The notes: generated by a model from the sequence alone, not told the origin. Shown: positions 1 to 8,488, counted from the first letter of the stretch. The stretch: DNA of 64,000 nucleotides from Pseudogulbenkiania ferrooxidans 2002 (GCF_000174355.1 NZ_ACIS01000009.1:178434-242433); one strand, 5' to 3'. A program made the numbers and translations.

Positions 1-73
1 AGATGCGCGCTTCCGGCGAGTCGGGCGGCAGCGCGGTGTTGCAGTGTTCACAGCTCGGTCTGAGTTCCAGCAT
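1..73 (-). CDS. DUF1272 domain protein (5' part only)
   Basis: Read leftwards from an ATG at 73, the 24 visible codons begin MLELRPSCEHCNTALPPDSP, which matches the start of the short Cys-rich DUF1272 proteins (usually 60-90 residues, with CxxC-type metal-binding pairs). The remainder lies beyond the left edge. The function of the family is not established; the cysteine spacing suggests zinc binding. The gene follows the cysteine hydrolase on the same strand with a 42-base gap, so the two may be co-transcribed. The call rests on recognising a short N-terminal pattern. Confidence 0.65.
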   Translation of the reverse strand, partial: MLELRPSCEHCNTALPPDSPEARI

Positions 74-115
74 GGTGTTGGCTCCGTATCTTGGCTCCGT
101 ATCGGGGGATCGGGC

Positions 116-667
116 TCACAGCGCCGCCAGCGCGTCCTCGACGCTGGCGATGCGGGCGAAACGGCCGGCGAGCACCAGCTCGGTCTTGTCGCGGATCTCG
201 GCGGGGCTGTAGCGGCGGCCGCTGACCGGGTGCGTCATGGCGAAGGTCAGGGTGGCGTCGGTGACGAAATCCACCTGGTAGCCGAGATCGGAGGCGACGC
301 GGGTGGTGGTCTCGCAGCACTGTTCGGTGCGGATGCCACTGATTACCAGCCGGGTGATGCCGCGCTCGTCCAGCCACTCCTTCAGGCCGGAGCCGATGAG
401 GGCGTTGTGCACGTGCTTGACGAAGGTGGCGGCCGGTACGTGGCTCAGCCAGTCGAGCGGCGTGACCAGGCCGGAGGCGGCGGAGAACGGGCCGTCGCCG
501 TCTTCGTGCAGGATGTTGACCACCGGCACGCCGCGCGCCTCGGCCCCGGCGATCAAGGCCTGCAGGTGGTGGCGGAACGCCGGCAGCTCGGCCTCGTCCC
601 AGTACGGGCGGTGCAGGAAGGATTGCTGGACGTCGATCACCAGCAGGGCGGTCTTCGGCTTGCTCAT
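116..667 (-). CDS. Isochorismatase-family cysteine hydrolase
   Basis: A 183-residue cytoplasmic hydrolase of the isochorismatase/nicotinamidase fold. The N-terminal ALLVIDVQQSF carries the catalytic Asp; VKHVHNALIGSGL supplies the Lys-containing segment; and the LVISGIRTEQCCETTTR segment holds the nucleophilic Cys at the usual place. The start was set at the ATG at 667 (MSKPKTALLV), which has an AGGAG ribosome site about 10 bases upstream; an open frame continues further upstream but adds sequence with no family resemblance. The substrate cannot be told from sequence, since family members hydrolyse amides, ureas or isochorismate. Neighbours (a LysE exporter upstream, DUF1272 downstream) do not narrow it. 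Confidence 0.85.
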   Translation of the reverse strand: MSKPKTALLVIDVQQSFLHRPYWDEAELPAFRHHLQALIAGAEARGVPVVNILHEDGDGPFSAASGLVTPLDWLSHVPAATFVKHVHNALIGSGLKEWLDERGITRLVISGIRTEQCCETTTRVASDLGYQVDFVTDATLTFAMTHPVSGRRYSPAEIRDKTELVLAGRFARIASVEDALAAL

Positions 668-766
668 GGGTTTGGGCTCCTGTAGGAAACAGCCCTCAGC
701 ATAGCCATCATCTGGCCTTGCCACGAGGCCGCCGGCGGACAACACCCTGCCAAAAACGGACATCGT

Positions 767-1378
767 TCACAGCAGGCCGGCGTGGCGGATTTCGTCGCCC
801 AGCAGCCACAGCGCGGTGCCGGCCATCAGCACGGCCATGACCGTGTTGAACAGCCGGCGCGCCCGCTCGCCGTCCAGCCAGCGGCGCAGCCGGTCGCCGG
901 TCCAGGCCCACACCCCGATGCAGGGCAGGTTCACCAGCGCGCAGGCCAGGCTCAACAGCGCCGCCGCCCACAACACCTGACCGGCCTGCGGTGCGAACAG
1001 GATGGAGGTGTTGATCACCATGACCCAGGCCTTGGGATTGAGCCACTGGAACAGCGCGGCGCCCAGGAAGCCCAGCGGCCGGGCCTCGCTATCGGCCTCG
1101 GGACGGCCGGCGCGCAGGATGCACCAGGACAGCCACAGCAGGTAGAGGCAGCCGGCCACGCCGAGCGGCAGGCGCAACGAACCCAGGCCGTTCAGCACGT
1201 AGGCCAGCAAGGCGGCGGTGATAAACAGCTGCAGCGCCACGCCCAGGCTAATACCGAGCATGTGCGGCACGGTGCGGCGAAAGCCGAAATTGACGCCGGA
1301 GGCGGCCAGCATCAGGTTGTTGGGGCCGGGGGTGATCGACATCACGGCGAAATAGGTCAGCAAGGGCAGTTCGAGCAT
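767..1378 (-). CDS. LysE/RhtB-family amino-acid exporter (copy 1)
   Basis: 203 residues with about six hydrophobic segments and the family signature TPGPNNLMLAASGVNFGFRR near residues 17-36, followed by a second diagnostic stretch, LFQWLNPKAWVM, around residue 110. These inner-membrane carriers export amino acids or related metabolites with the proton gradient. It is divergent from the MocR-type regulator at 1543, with the operator-like repeats between them, so the regulator probably controls it. GGAGC precedes the ATG. A paralogous exporter/regulator pair occurs at 10302-12534. The exported substrate is unknown. Confidence 0.9.
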   Translation of the reverse strand: MLELPLLTYFAVMSITPGPNNLMLAASGVNFGFRRTVPHMLGISLGVALQLFITAALLAYVLNGLGSLRLPLGVAGCLYLLWLSWCILRAGRPEADSEARPLGFLGAALFQWLNPKAWVMVINTSILFAPQAGQVLWAAALLSLACALVNLPCIGVWAWTGDRLRRWLDGERARRLFNTVMAVLMAGTALWLLGDEIRHAGLL

Positions 1379-1458
1379 GGCGGCGCTCCTTCATGAGTGG
1401 GTCTGTCCACCATGCTAATGAGTCGCCGTGCCTTGATACAGTCGCAACAATGGCAAAT

Positions 1459-1522
1459 TGTCATGGTGACAGTTTGTTCTTCCATCACTCTGTCACCTTC
1501 GCCTATCATGGGCTCTGTCACC
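1459..1522. promoter_or_regulatory. Candidate MocR operator: three TGTCA-type half sites
   Basis: The LysE-MocR intergenic region contains TGTCATGGTGACA (1459-1471, arms of 5), then two direct copies of CTCTGTCACC at 1488-1497 and 1513-1522, spaced 25 bases apart. GGTGACAG inside the first element is the inverted form of the same CTGTCACC half site. MocR/PdxR regulators commonly bind a mix of direct and inverted half sites in divergent promoters. The paralogous pair has a comparable layout with a different sequence. Confidence 0.55.
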
Positions 1523-1542
1523 GTCCAAGACCCTGCCCCGCC

Positions 1543-2988
1543 ATGGAAACGCTCGCTTCGGCCAACCTCACCCTGTATCAGCAACTGGCGGAAGACCTGT
1601 CGCTGGCGATCAGCCGCGGCACGCTGCCGCCCGGCTCGCGCCTGCCGTCGGTGCGGCGCACCGCCGAGAGCCGCCGTCTCAGCCTCAACACCGTGGTGGC
1701 GGCCTACCGCGTGCTGGAGGACCGCGGCCTGATCGAGGCGCGGCCGCAATCGGGCTACTACGTGCGCTCGCGCCTGCCGCTGCCGGCGCGCCGCGCCGCG
1801 CAGGCCGCCGGTCCGGCGCGCGGCACCGACGGCGCGGTGCTGGACCTGATCGGCGCCTCGCTCAAGGCGCAGCAGACCCCCGGCTACATCGACATGGCGC
1901 TGGCCTGCCCGCACGGCGGCGAGTTTTACCCCGGCGCCAAGCTGGCGCGGCTGATGGGCCAGCTGTTGCGCAAGAACCCCGGCCTGGTCAGCACCTACGC
2001 GCTGCCGCCGGGATCTGAGCGGCTGCGCACCCAGATCGCCCGGCGCGGGCTGGAGCTGGGCATGGCGCTGCAGCCGGACGACATCGTCCTCACCCACGGC
2101 TGCATGGAGGCGCTGCAACTGGCGCTGCGCGCCATCACGCGCCACGGCGACACCGTCGGTATCGAATCCCCCACCTACTTCAACCTGCTGCCGCTGTTCG
2201 CCAGCTTGGGACTCAAGGCGGTGGAGATTCCCACCGACCCGCAACAGGGGCTGTCGCTGGACGCGCTGGAACGACTGCTGGCCGAGGGCCGCCTCAACGC
2301 CGTGATCGCCATGCCCAACGTGCACAACCCGCTGGGCTCGACCATGCCGCTGGAGAACAAGAAACGGCTGGCGGCGCTGGCGAACCAGTACCGCGTGCCG
2401 CTGATCGAGGACGCGCTGTACGCCGAGTTGCAGTTTGCCGACTCGCTGCAGCCGGCGGTCAAGGCCTTCGACCGCGACGGCTGGGTGATCGTGTGCGCCA
2501 GCTACACCAAGACGCTGGCGCCGGACTTCCGCGTCGGCTGGCTGGAAGGCGGCCGCTTCACCGAGGCCATCCGCAAGCTGAAGTTCGCCACCTCGATCGC
2601 CGAGCCGCTGGTATTGAGCGAGACGCTGGGGCTGTTCCTGGAGTCGGGCGGCTACGACCATCACCTGCGCGCGCTCAAACGCCGCTACGCCGTGCACGTC
2701 GACAAGGTGCGCGCGCTGATCGCCGACCACTTCCCCGCCGGCACCCGCGCCACCCGCCCCTCCGGCGGCTTCCTGCTGTGGGTGGAATTGCCCGAACCGT
2801 GCGACACGGTGGCGTTGTTCCACGCCGCCATCGCCGAGCGCATCAGCATCTCGCCCGGCCCGCTGTACTCGCCCAGCGGGCGCTACCGCAATGCGCTGCG
2901 CCTGTCGTGCTGCCAGCCGCTGGACGAGCGCTTCCTGGCGGCGCTGGTGCGGCTGGGCGAGCTGGCGCGACAGCAGGCCGGCGGCTAG
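1543..2988 (+). CDS. MocR/PdxR-type regulator, GntR HTH fused to aminotransferase domain (copy 1)
   Basis: 481 residues. An N-terminal GntR winged helix (about residues 10-75, with ISRGTLPPGSRLPSVR) is joined to a fold-type I aminotransferase-like domain. The latter includes PNVHNPLGSTMP and the PLP-lysine region ASYTKTLAPDFRVGW. Such proteins sense PLP or an amino acid and usually control a divergent gene; here that is the LysE exporter. The ATG at 1543 was chosen because the next upstream frame adds unrelated residues and would run through the operator. The protein is close in sequence to the copy at 11101. The stop is only 8 bases from the convergent gene at 2997. Confidence 0.9.
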   Translation: METLASANLTLYQQLAEDLSLAISRGTLPPGSRLPSVRRTAESRRLSLNTVVAAYRVLEDRGLIEARPQSGYYVRSRLPLPARRAAQAAGPARGTDGAVLDLIGASLKAQQTPGYIDMALACPHGGEFYPGAKLARLMGQLLRKNPGLVSTYALPPGSERLRTQIARRGLELGMALQPDDIVLTHGCMEALQLALRAITRHGDTVGIESPTYFNLLPLFASLGLKAVEIPTDPQQGLSLDALERLLAEGRLNAVIAMPNVHNPLGSTMPLENKKRLAALANQYRVPLIEDALYAELQFADSLQPAVKAFDRDGWVIVCASYTKTLAPDFRVGWLEGGRFTEAIRKLKFATSIAEPLVLSETLGLFLESGGYDHHLRALKRRYAVHVDKVRALIADHFPAGTRATRPSGGFLLWVELPEPCDTVALFHAAIAERISISPGPLYSPSGRYRNALRLSCCQPLDERFLAALVRLGELARQQAGG

Positions 2989-2996
2989 GACGCGCC

Positions 2997-4028
2997 TCAG
3001 CCGCGCCGCTCGATCAGCTCGCGCAAGGGCCGCGGCAGGGGCTGGCGCAGCCACTGGCTGATCGCCGCCTCGTGGCGCTGCCAGACGATGCCGAGCGCCA
3101 CCACGCCCAGGCCGAGCAGGGTCAGCGCGAACGGAAACAGCAGGCTGTCCTTGAACACGTCGTAGGCCAGGTGGCCGAGGTAGCCCGCCGTGCCCAGCGC
3201 GCCGTACACCACGAACACCCGGCGCGACAGCACCGCGCCCACCACGATCATCCCCAGGTTGACGCACAGGTAGAAGAACTTGCCCAGCTCGCTGTCCGAA
3301 CGCAGCAGCGACAGGCCACACCAGAACGCCATCACGCCGAACAGGTAGAGCCAGAAGGCGAAGTCCCAGTCGCGGCGGCTGCGGATATCCACCCACAGCG
3401 CCAGCAGCACCACGGCCAGGCCGAACCACAGCGACACCAGCTTGCGCAATTCCCAGCCCACGTCCGGGTCGCCGGCCAGGAACGGCGTCAGGTCCATGCT
3501 CATGTACCACAGCGTGACGGCGACGGGCATCACCAGGAAGGGCAGACGGTAGCGCCACAGGGCAACGGCGCCGGCGGCGAGCGTGGCCAATTCCATCATG
3601 AGCCAGCGCCCGTCGATGAACACGTGGTAGTCACGGTAAGTGAACGGTCCGGCCCACCAGCCCAGCAGCTGCTGCAGGCCGTACACGGCGAGCGGCGTGA
3701 GCACCACCACGAAGGTGGCGGTGATGCCGGCCGGAATTGGCAGCCGCCGGCGCAGCAGCCACTCGGTGAGCGCGATGCCGGCCACGGCGTACACCAGGCA
3801 GATCAGCAGCAAGCCGCCGCCGCCGAAGCGCTCCCAGCCCAGGGTCATGAACAGGCTCATGGCGCCGATCGCGATCAGCCCGCCCAGGTAGTAGAGGATA
3901 TGGACGAAACGGAAGCTCGGCGTGTCGTGGCCGCTCTCCGCCAGGAACTGCCACAGCCCCTCCGCCTGCTCGGCGCTGATCACGCCGCACTTCACCGCCT
4001 GGTCCAAGCGCTCACGATCCAATTCCAT
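2997..4028 (-). CDS. Multi-pass membrane protein, possibly DUF2157-like
   Basis: 343 residues. A soluble N-terminal region of about 60 residues (VKCGVISAEQAEGLWQFLAE) resembles the start of DUF2157 proteins, and is followed by eight to ten hydrophobic segments to near the C-terminus, which ends in a basic tail. The ATG at 4028 has GGAGG about 7 bases upstream. No catalytic motif was recognised and the role is unknown. It lies downstream of benE on the same strand, but a palindromic repeat between them may separate transcription. Confidence 0.75.
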   Translation of the reverse strand: MELDRERLDQAVKCGVISAEQAEGLWQFLAESGHDTPSFRFVHILYYLGGLIAIGAMSLFMTLGWERFGGGGLLLICLVYAVAGIALTEWLLRRRLPIPAGITATFVVVLTPLAVYGLQQLLGWWAGPFTYRDYHVFIDGRWLMMELATLAAGAVALWRYRLPFLVMPVAVTLWYMSMDLTPFLAGDPDVGWELRKLVSLWFGLAVVLLALWVDIRSRRDWDFAFWLYLFGVMAFWCGLSLLRSDSELGKFFYLCVNLGMIVVGAVLSRRVFVVYGALGTAGYLGHLAYDVFKDSLLFPFALTLLGLGVVALGIVWQRHEAAISQWLRQPLPRPLRELIERRG

Positions 4029-4116
4029 GCCCACCCCTCCGTTCGGCCGCCGGCCCGCACGGCCGGTCTTGCAAGCACTATAGCCAAGCCGGCGCAGTGC
4101 GCTCCTTAAGCGCCCT

Positions 4117-4138
4117 CTTCGGCCAACGTTGGCCGAAG
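4117..4138. repeat. Intergenic palindrome made of two inverted TTCGGCCAAC motifs
   Basis: A perfect palindrome with TTCGGCCAAC at 4118-4127 and its complement at 4128-4137, extended by one C/G pair on each side. It sits 16 bases downstream of the benE stop. As RNA it would form a strong stem, but no T tract follows on either strand. The same motif recurs throughout the left half of the window. Confidence 0.8.
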
Positions 4139-4153
4139 CACGCAACCCGGCCG

Positions 4154-5314
4154 TCAGCCGCGCCGCGCGTTCAGCACCAGCAAGGCCAGCGTGCCGCCCA
4201 CCAGCCCCCAGAACGCCGAGCCGACGCCGAACAGCGTTACCCCGGAAGCGGTAATCAGAAAGGTGATCAACGCCGGTTCGCGCTCGGCGTCGTCCCTCAT
4301 CGCCGTGGTCAGGCCGCCGGCGATGGTGCCGAACAGCGCCAGCCCGGCGATGGCCAGCACCAGCTCCTTGGGAAAGGCCGCGAACAGCGCGCCGACGGTG
4401 GCGCCGAACACGCCGAGCAGCAGGTAGATGCCGCCGGCCGCCACGCTGGCGAGGTAGCGCCGCGCCGGGTCCTCGTGCGCCTCGCGGCTCATGCACAAGG
4501 CGGCGGTGATCGCCGCCAAATTGACGGCAAAGCAGCCGAACGGCGCCAGCACCAGGTTGACCAGCCCGGTGCCGGTCATCAGCACCGAGATCGGCGGACG
4601 ATAGCCGGCAGAGTGCAGCACCGCCACGCCCGGCACGTTCTGCGAGGCCATGGTCACCACAAACAGCGGCAGCCCCACGCCGAGCAGCACGCCGGGCGAG
4701 AACACCGGCGTGGTCCACAGCGGCGTCGCCAGCTCCAAGGCCAGGCCGCCCAGATGCAGGCCGCCCTGCCCCGCCGCGATCAGTCCGCCCAGCAACAGCA
4801 CCAGTACCACCGCGTAGCGCGGCAGCAGACGCTTGAGGAACAGGTAGGCGACGAACATCGGCAGCACCAGCGCCAGGTTGGCCTGCATCGCGCCGAACAC
4901 GTTCATGCCGAACTTCACCAGGATGCCCGCCAGCATCGCCGCCGCCATCGGCAGCGGGATGCGGCTGATGGCGCGCTCGAACAGCCCGGTGACGCCGGAC
5001 AGCGTGATCAGCCCGGCTGAAAACACGAAGGCGCCGATCGCCTCCGGCAGGCTCACCCCGGACAGGCTGGTGATCAACAGCGCCGCGCCCGGCGTCGACC
5101 ACGCCGTCACCACCGGCACCTTGTAGCGCAGCGACAGGCCGATGCAGGTCAGCCCCATCGCCAGCCCCAGCGCCATCAGCCACGAGCTGATTTCAGCGGG
5201 GTTGGCGCCGGCGCTGCGGGCAGCCTCGAACACGATGGCGGCGGAGCTGGTATACCCCACCAGCACGGTCACGAAACCGGCGGTGAGCGCGGGAAGGTCT
5301 TGGCGGGTCAGCAT
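4154..5314 (-). CDS. benE: BenE-family benzoate/H+ symporter
   Basis: 386 residues, almost entirely hydrophobic, with about 11-12 membrane segments. Recognised as BenE family by the N-terminal GYTSSAAIVFEAARSAGA, the VVTAWSTPGAALL motif around residue 90 and LFVVTMASQNVPGVAVLHSA around residue 220. Members import benzoate or related aromatic acids with protons. No benzoate catabolic genes lie nearby, so the physiological substrate is uncertain and the symbol denotes the family. It is transcribed leftwards; a palindromic repeat follows its stop. Confidence 0.88.
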   Translation of the reverse strand: MLTRQDLPALTAGFVTVLVGYTSSAAIVFEAARSAGANPAEISSWLMALGLAMGLTCIGLSLRYKVPVVTAWSTPGAALLITSLSGVSLPEAIGAFVFSAGLITLSGVTGLFERAISRIPLPMAAAMLAGILVKFGMNVFGAMQANLALVLPMFVAYLFLKRLLPRYAVVLVLLLGGLIAAGQGGLHLGGLALELATPLWTTPVFSPGVLLGVGLPLFVVTMASQNVPGVAVLHSAGYRPPISVLMTGTGLVNLVLAPFGCFAVNLAAITAALCMSREAHEDPARRYLASVAAGGIYLLLGVFGATVGALFAAFPKELVLAIAGLALFGTIAGGLTTAMRDDAEREPALITFLITASGVTLFGVGSAFWGLVGGTLALLVLNARRG

Positions 5315-5479
5315 GGTGGCATCAGAAGCAGGAAAAACGCCCAGCCTGCCGTGCCGGCGTCATGTTGTCCAGCCCGAACAGGCACTCCGCGCGGAGGGTA
5401 GCCAGAACGGCCAACGTTGCCTCAACCAGCATCCTGGCATACAACGAAACGTTACCCACCCTCCGTAACGGACCCCACC

Positions 5480-5872
5480 ATGAAGAAAATCCTGTTGGCC
5501 CTGAGCCTGTCCCTCGCCGCCGCCACGGCGCTGGCCGCGGAACGCGTCTACTTCGTCGAACCGGCCGATGGCGCTGCCGTGAAGAGCCCGTTCAAGGTGC
5601 GCTTCGGCGTCGAAGGCATGGCGATTGCCCCCGCCGGCGACATGAAACCCGGCACCGGCCATCACCACCTGATCATCGACGGCAGCCCCGTGCCCCTGAA
5701 CGAAGTGGTCGCCACCGACGACAGCCACCGCCATTTCGGCAAGGGCCAGACCGAAACCGAGCTGACGCTGCCACCAGGCGAGCACACCCTGACGCTGCAG
5801 TTCGCCAACGGCGCGCATCAATCGTTCGGCCCGGCGATGAGCAGCAGCATCAAGGTACGGGTTGTCCCCTGA
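5480..5872 (+). CDS. Periplasmic DUF4399 protein
   Basis: 130 residues, starting at the ATG at 5480 (MKKILLALSLSLAAATALAA), a clear signal peptide with likely cleavage after ALA. The mature part has the DUF4399 hallmarks: VYFVEPADGAAVKSPFKVRF, GTGHHHLIID, a second His in DDSHRHFGKG and a C-terminal LQFANGAHQSFGP. The clustered histidines suggest metal binding, but the role of the family is unknown. The open frame could start earlier at 5417, but the signal peptide would then be buried. Confidence 0.88.
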   Translation: MKKILLALSLSLAAATALAAERVYFVEPADGAAVKSPFKVRFGVEGMAIAPAGDMKPGTGHHHLIIDGSPVPLNEVVATDDSHRHFGKGQTETELTLPPGEHTLTLQFANGAHQSFGPAMSSSIKVRVVP

Positions 5873-6062
5873 GAACCTGCTCACGCTCTTTTTACGCGCT
5901 GCGCGGGGCCGGCACATGGCCAGATACGAGGCGGACGAGGCGGCTTTGGCATTCCAAGACCAAGTCGACCGACGACGCCGATGGCCGTTTGCCGGCCCCG
6001 CCCCCGCAGCGGGAGCCCCCTCCGCCCTCCTCTCGCCCCGTCGGCATTGCCCACGCGCCCGC

Positions 6063-6082
6063 TTCGGCCAACGTTGGCCGAA
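6063..6082. repeat. Inverted TTCGGCCAAC pair
   Basis: TTCGGCCAAC at 6063-6072 abuts its reverse complement at 6073-6082, identical in core to the palindrome at 4118-4137. Located about 190 bases after the DUF4399 gene. Confidence 0.8.
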
Positions 6083-6168
6083 GACACCTCCAGGTGGCAT
6101 GCGCCAACGGCCGGCTTAACCGACACCGCCGGGACAGGACACAACGAGGCCGCACCGGCCAAAGAAAT

Positions 6169-6197
6169 GGCGGAAGACCCCTGCCGGGCCTTCCGCC
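6169..6197 (+). terminator. Possible terminator hairpin after the DUF4399 gene
   Basis: GGCGGAAG (6169-6176) pairs with CTTCCGCC (6190-6197), and the stem can extend inwards with CCC/GGG. Only a weak T-containing tail (TTGCGCTT) follows, and the distance from the gene is about 300 bases, so this is tentative. Confidence 0.35.
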
Positions 6198-6250
6198 TTG
6201 CGCTTCCTGCCGTGACATTGTTCCGAGACCCCAGTCCTCCCATGACAAAA

Positions 6251-6278
6251 GGCCAGGGACGTCCCGACGTCCCTGGCC
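6251..6278 (-). terminator. Terminator of the YIP1-family gene
   Basis: GGCCAGGGACGTC (6251-6263) pairs perfectly with GACGTCCCTGGCC (6266-6278). Read leftwards the stem is followed by TTTTGTC, as expected for an intrinsic terminator serving the gene that ends at 6311. Confidence 0.75.
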
Positions 6279-6310
6279 CTTGATCGGTTGCCGCCCGGAA
6301 CGCTAGCGCG

Positions 6311-6874
6311 TCACAGCAGCGGCACCACCAGAATCGCCACTACCAGCGCCCAGATCAGCGCCCCGAACGAAAAGATGGTGTAGGCGCGCGATACCGTGGT
6401 CACCGACTCGTCATGCTGGAACCAGCCATCCAGGCCGTGATAAATCAGTCCACCGGAGGCCAGCAGGGCCAGCAGGGCGACCACCACGTTGAGTGCCGGC
6501 GACGGCACGAACAGCGACAGCGACGACAGCCAGATGGGGATCGGCGCATACGCCGCCAGGCGGAAGCCGTCGCGGTACTCGAGCGGGTGGTCCCGGCTTT
6601 CCACCGACTGGATCAGCCAGCCCATGGCAAACACGCAGCCCCACTCCACCACCAGGAACACCAGCGAAATCCACACCCAGTTCATCAGCGTGGTATCCGG
6701 GGCGTATACCGCGCGGTGCCAGGTGGCGGCGTAGAGGATCATCGCCACCGGCAGCAGCGACAACGGCAGCACTACCTTGAAAAAGGTTGCCATCACGGAA
6801 GGGTGTTGCCTGGCCAACTCCGGCCAGCCCTCATGCGACGACCAGATCATTTTGGGAGCATTCATCAGGTTCAC
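6311..6874 (-). CDS. YIP1-family inner-membrane protein
   Basis: 187 residues with five predicted membrane segments. The arrangement, with an N-terminal soluble helix (WPELARQHPS), FFKVVLPLSLLPVAMILYA, and a C-terminal SFGALIWALVVAILVVPLL, fits bacterial YIP1-domain proteins. I chose a GTG start at 6874 because GGAGG lies 8 bases upstream; an ATG three codons downstream (6865) is the alternative, and an earlier in-frame start at 6895 would sit on top of the ribosome site. Function unknown. Confidence 0.75.
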   Translation of the reverse strand: MNLMNAPKMIWSSHEGWPELARQHPSVMATFFKVVLPLSLLPVAMILYAATWHRAVYAPDTTLMNWVWISLVFLVVEWGCVFAMGWLIQSVESRDHPLEYRDGFRLAAYAPIPIWLSSLSLFVPSPALNVVVALLALLASGGLIYHGLDGWFQHDESVTTVSRAYTIFSFGALIWALVVAILVVPLL

Positions 6875-6968
6875 GGCATTCCCTCCGGGTGACAAAAAAC
6901 TGCACGCATTACTTTAAAGCTAATGCAGCAGGTCACAAATTCAAGGTCGACTCCGGGAATGCCGCGCC

Positions 6969-7433
6969 CTAGGTCTGCGACTGCAGATAGTTGGGCAGGC
7001 CGATCAGCTTGATCAGCCCCAGCTGCTGCTCCAGCCAATGGGCATGATCCTCCTCGGTATCGTCCAGCTGGGCCTCCAGCAACTCGCGGCTGACGTAGTC
7101 GCCCTCCTGTTCGCACACGGCAATCGCCGCACGCAGCAAGGCCACCGTGTCGTACTCCAGCTTGAGGTCGTTGGCCAGCATGCTCTCGACGTCCTTGCCG
7201 ATGTTGAGCTTGCCGGGGCTCATCGCCGGGGTGCCTTCGAGAAACAGGATACGGTTGATCAGCCCGGCCGCGTGCCCGGTCTCCTCTTCCATTTCGTGGT
7301 TCAGCCGCTCAAACAGCTTGCCGAACCCCCAGTCGTGGTACATGCGCGAGTGGATGAAATACTGGTCGCGCGCCGTGAGTTCACCGGCCAGCTGCTTGTT
7401 GAGCGCCGCGATAACGGCCTTGTTGCCTTTCAT
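6969..7433 (-). CDS. bfr: Bacterioferritin-like iron storage protein lacking the heme methionine
   Basis: 154 residues, the standard bacterioferritin length, starting [19 protein letters not shown]. Ferroxidase ligands are present: E18, E51, H54, E93 (one residue earlier than E94 of the E. coli protein) and an ExxH at about 127-130. The segment EEETGHA has Thr at position 52, where heme-binding bacterioferritins carry Met (usually EMxHA). The protein can therefore probably oxidise and store iron but may not bind heme by itself, as described for one subunit type in two-subunit bacterioferritins. No second bfr or bacterioferritin-associated ferredoxin gene is in the window. Confidence 0.9.
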   Translation of the reverse strand: MKGNKAVIAALNKQLAGELTARDQYFIHSRMYHDWGFGKLFERLNHEMEEETGHAAGLINRILFLEGTPAMSPGKLNIGKDVESMLANDLKLEYDTVALLRAAIAVCEQEGDYVSRELLEAQLDDTEEDHAHWLEQQLGLIKLIGLPNYLQSQT

Positions 7434-7627
7434 GGTCGGTCTCCTGAGGTGAGGGAATTCCACCTGCCGCAAGGCGCACCGGCACCCGCGCTCCGAGCGG
7501 AGGCAATCCCGTTACTGAAAACGGCACGCAGCGGGCGACGGCAGCAGGCGGCTCGCACGCAACTGCCGCCCAAGGAGTCGGCACGCCGCAGCCCTCTCCC
7601 GGAGCGGCGGAAATTCAGCATGCAGGT

Positions 7628-8488
7628 CTAGTCATGATGCTCAAAACGGTGGTCACAGCTCGGACACTTGGCCGCGGCTTCCACCGTCCAGAACACGTGG
7701 GTCACCGTCTTTGACCCGTCCGTGTTGTAGCGCTCGTACAGCGAGCTGCGGCCGTTCACCGACTGGCGCACCAAGGCCCCCCAGCTGCGCGGGTCGTCGG
7801 TGATATCGACCCCCGCCGAGGCCGCCGTGGTCGCGGCAACGGTAGTCGTGCTGTCGAGGTGAGCATAGACGATGTTCAACTCTTCGAAGTCATGGGCATT
7901 GGGGTGCGTGCTCAGCGTGCTGCCGGCGTTGCTGCCGGTGTTGGAGAAGTAGTCCATGCAGGTGTTCAGCGAGCTGCCGTCGGTGGACTGGTGGTCGAGA
8001 CCGAAGGTATGCGCTGTCTCCTGGCAGATCACGTGCAGCTTCTCGTTGGGATTGTTGTAGGTCGCCAGGTTGAAGTACGAGTCGTTCATCTTCGCGGTGC
8101 CCTGGGTGATGTGGGTGCCGCCGGTGATGTTGATCGAGGCCAGCCCGAGCCAGCCGTTGTAGCCGTACTTGCCGTTGCACACCTGGGTGGTGCCGCTGAC
8201 CATCGAGCACCGTTTCGTCGACTGTCCGGCAACGACGGCGGTGAGCAGCGGGGTCGAACTCGCCCCGAAACTGGTCGGGCTGTTCCAGTCGCTGGACGCC
8301 TGATGGAGATAACTCACCCAGTCCGCCGCGGTCAGGTTGTTGCCAAGCGACAAGGTGAACTGGGCGCTCGTGCGCGCCCAGTGGTAGCCGCCCCAGGAAT
8401 GGGTCGCCATGGCGGCCCCCGGCAGCGCCGCCAATGCCGACCCCATGGCCAGCCACAACAGTGAACGTCGATACGTCGCGTCGAACAT
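7628..8488 (-). CDS. Secreted metalloprotease-like protein with QExxH active-site variant
   Basis: 286 residues with a signal peptide (hydrophobic residues 9-27, cleavage near AMA-TH). A metzincin-like zinc motif appears at residues 156-166, QETAHTFGLDH, in which Gln156 takes the place of the first His of HExxHxxGxxH. E157, H160, G163 and H166 are intact, and a Met-turn candidate, CMDYF, lies at 177-181. Similar CQExxHTxGLDHQ motifs occur in other bacterial secreted proteins annotated as matrixin-like, so the Gln is probably not a sequencing error. Four further cysteines suggest disulfides, and the tail, CPSCDHRFEHHD, could bind metal. Activity is uncertain. Confidence 0.7.
   Translation of the reverse strand: MFDATYRRSLLWLAMGSALAALPGAAMATHSWGGYHWARTSAQFTLSLGNNLTAADWVSYLHQASSDWNSPTSFGASSTPLLTAVVAGQSTKRCSMVSGTTQVCNGKYGYNGWLGLASINITGGTHITQGTAKMNDSYFNLATYNNPNEKLHVICQETAHTFGLDHQSTDGSSLNTCMDYFSNTGSNAGSTLSTHPNAHDFEELNIVYAHLDSTTTVAATTAASAGVDITDDPRSWGALVRQSVNGRSSLYERYNTDGSKTVTHVFWTVEAAAKCPSCDHRFEHHD

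Larger units (their letters stand above)
5873..6310. other. 438-base gap with hairpins and one repeat pair, no gene seen
   Basis: No convincing gene lies here: the open frames present on both strands are short, GC-driven, and lack family resemblance or ribosome sites. It contains a palindromic TTCGGCCAAC pair (6063-6082) and hairpins at 6169-6197 and 6251-6278, annotated separately. Confidence 0.6.

Noticed and set aside
1357..3558. A leftward open frame of over 700 codons across the MocR gene
   Set aside because: It is rich in Arg, Ala, Gly and Gln with no family resemblance, runs antisense to a well-recognised regulator, and reflects GC-rich third positions.
4117..4138. Treating the TTCGGCCAAC palindromes simply as intrinsic terminators
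   Set aside because: They lack T runs, gltX already has a separate terminator with a T run, and nine further copies lie singly inside genes.
5862..6300. Several overlapping short frames after the DUF4399 gene
   Set aside because: They overlap one another on both strands, cover hairpins and the palindromic repeat, and lack start signals or family features.
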